Shown piece by piece: positions 63,799 through 64,000 of a stretch of DNA of 64,000 bases. The DNA is taken from positions 7,278-71,277 of the forward strand of contig CAYOBW010000006.1 in assembly GCA_964402115.1 (NCBI GenBank), given 5' to 3'. This DNA comes from CAYOBW01 sp964402115 (GTDB lineage: Bacteria > Verrucomicrobiota > Kiritimatiellia > UBA8416 > CAYOBW01). Numbering within the stretch: position 1 is the stretch's first letter; the number at the start of each line of letters is the position of its first letter. The position numbers and the translations under genes were made by a program. The notes under the pieces were generated by a model, which worked only from the letters and a program-made list of their open reading frames with translations, did not search any database and was not told the DNA's origin.

Positions 63799-64000
63799 AA
63801 CCACCTTTTCCGCACATGTTGTGAAAGCCTGCATGAAGCCGCTTCAGTCTCCTCGGCTGGCATTGTGCGCAAGACGGTCCGCCGGCCGCCTTTCGCTCCA
63901 AGGTCAGGCGCGATCGCTTCGACCTATCCAACAATCAGTCTATCATACGCAGCCCACACCCGCAACACGGCCCGCAGGCAGGCAGCTCTTCAGAAACCCC

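Overview
The window looks like a chromosomal segment of a GC-rich, Gram-negative bacterium of the PVC group, most likely Kiritimatiellota or Lentisphaerota. That placement rests on gene content only: giant secreted beta-sandwich proteins, a PEP-CTERM protein, an H-X9-DG type pseudopilin, several ExbD paralogs, Nqr subunits, a URO-D family protein and a Tat-exported Gfo/Idh/MocA oxidoreductase. No rRNA, tRNA, CRISPR array, transposase or phage gene was seen.

Layout. (1) 1-10 kb: a giant surface protein cut by the left edge (two LamG-like domains, eleven beta-sandwich repeats, coiled-coil repeats), then a membrane-anchored protein with a duplicated module. (2) 10-16.8 kb: an unusual F-type ATPase operon in the order alpha1, alpha2, epsilon, c, b/delta fusion, gamma, beta. 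Alpha2 lacks the arginine finger, epsilon is truncated, and there is no subunit a gene. (3) 16.8-26.4 kb: a type II secretion operon (gspE, F, G, I, J, K, L, M) with an inserted MA-family peptidase and a MORN-repeat membrane protein at its end; secretin and GspC are absent. (4) 26.4-30.4 kb: three secreted proteins, the last with a PEP-CTERM anchor, closed by a terminator. (5) 30.4-38 kb: housekeeping genes (dus, mutM, a radical SAM protein, a deaminase, a eukaryotic-type chorismate mutase, a DHH phosphoesterase, pyrC).

(6) 38-46 kb: a reverse-strand group with a YceI-FGE fusion, a large secreted protein and a pseudopilin interrupted by an in-frame TGA; then apbE, a Tat-exported oxidoreductase and a coiled-coil membrane protein. 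(7) 46.5-56.4 kb: two secreted TPR-type proteins, exbB, exbD, exbD and a TonB-positioned membrane protein carrying a squalene-cyclase-like toroid. After a terminator the exbD-toroid pair is repeated. (8) 56.4-64 kb, reverse strand: nqrD, nqrC, nqrB, a URO-D family protein, an O-antigen ligase-like protein, a carbohydrate-binding-like protein and a secreted esterase/peptidase-like hydrolase.

How it may fit together. Most of the window concerns the cell envelope. Energy coupling recurs: an odd rotary ATPase, sodium-pump subunits with the ApbE enzyme that flavinylates such subunits, and ExbB/ExbD motors that appear to drive a toroid protein instead of classical TonB. The two most unusual systems are the alpha1/alpha2 ATPase without subunit a and the duplicated ExbD-toroid module.
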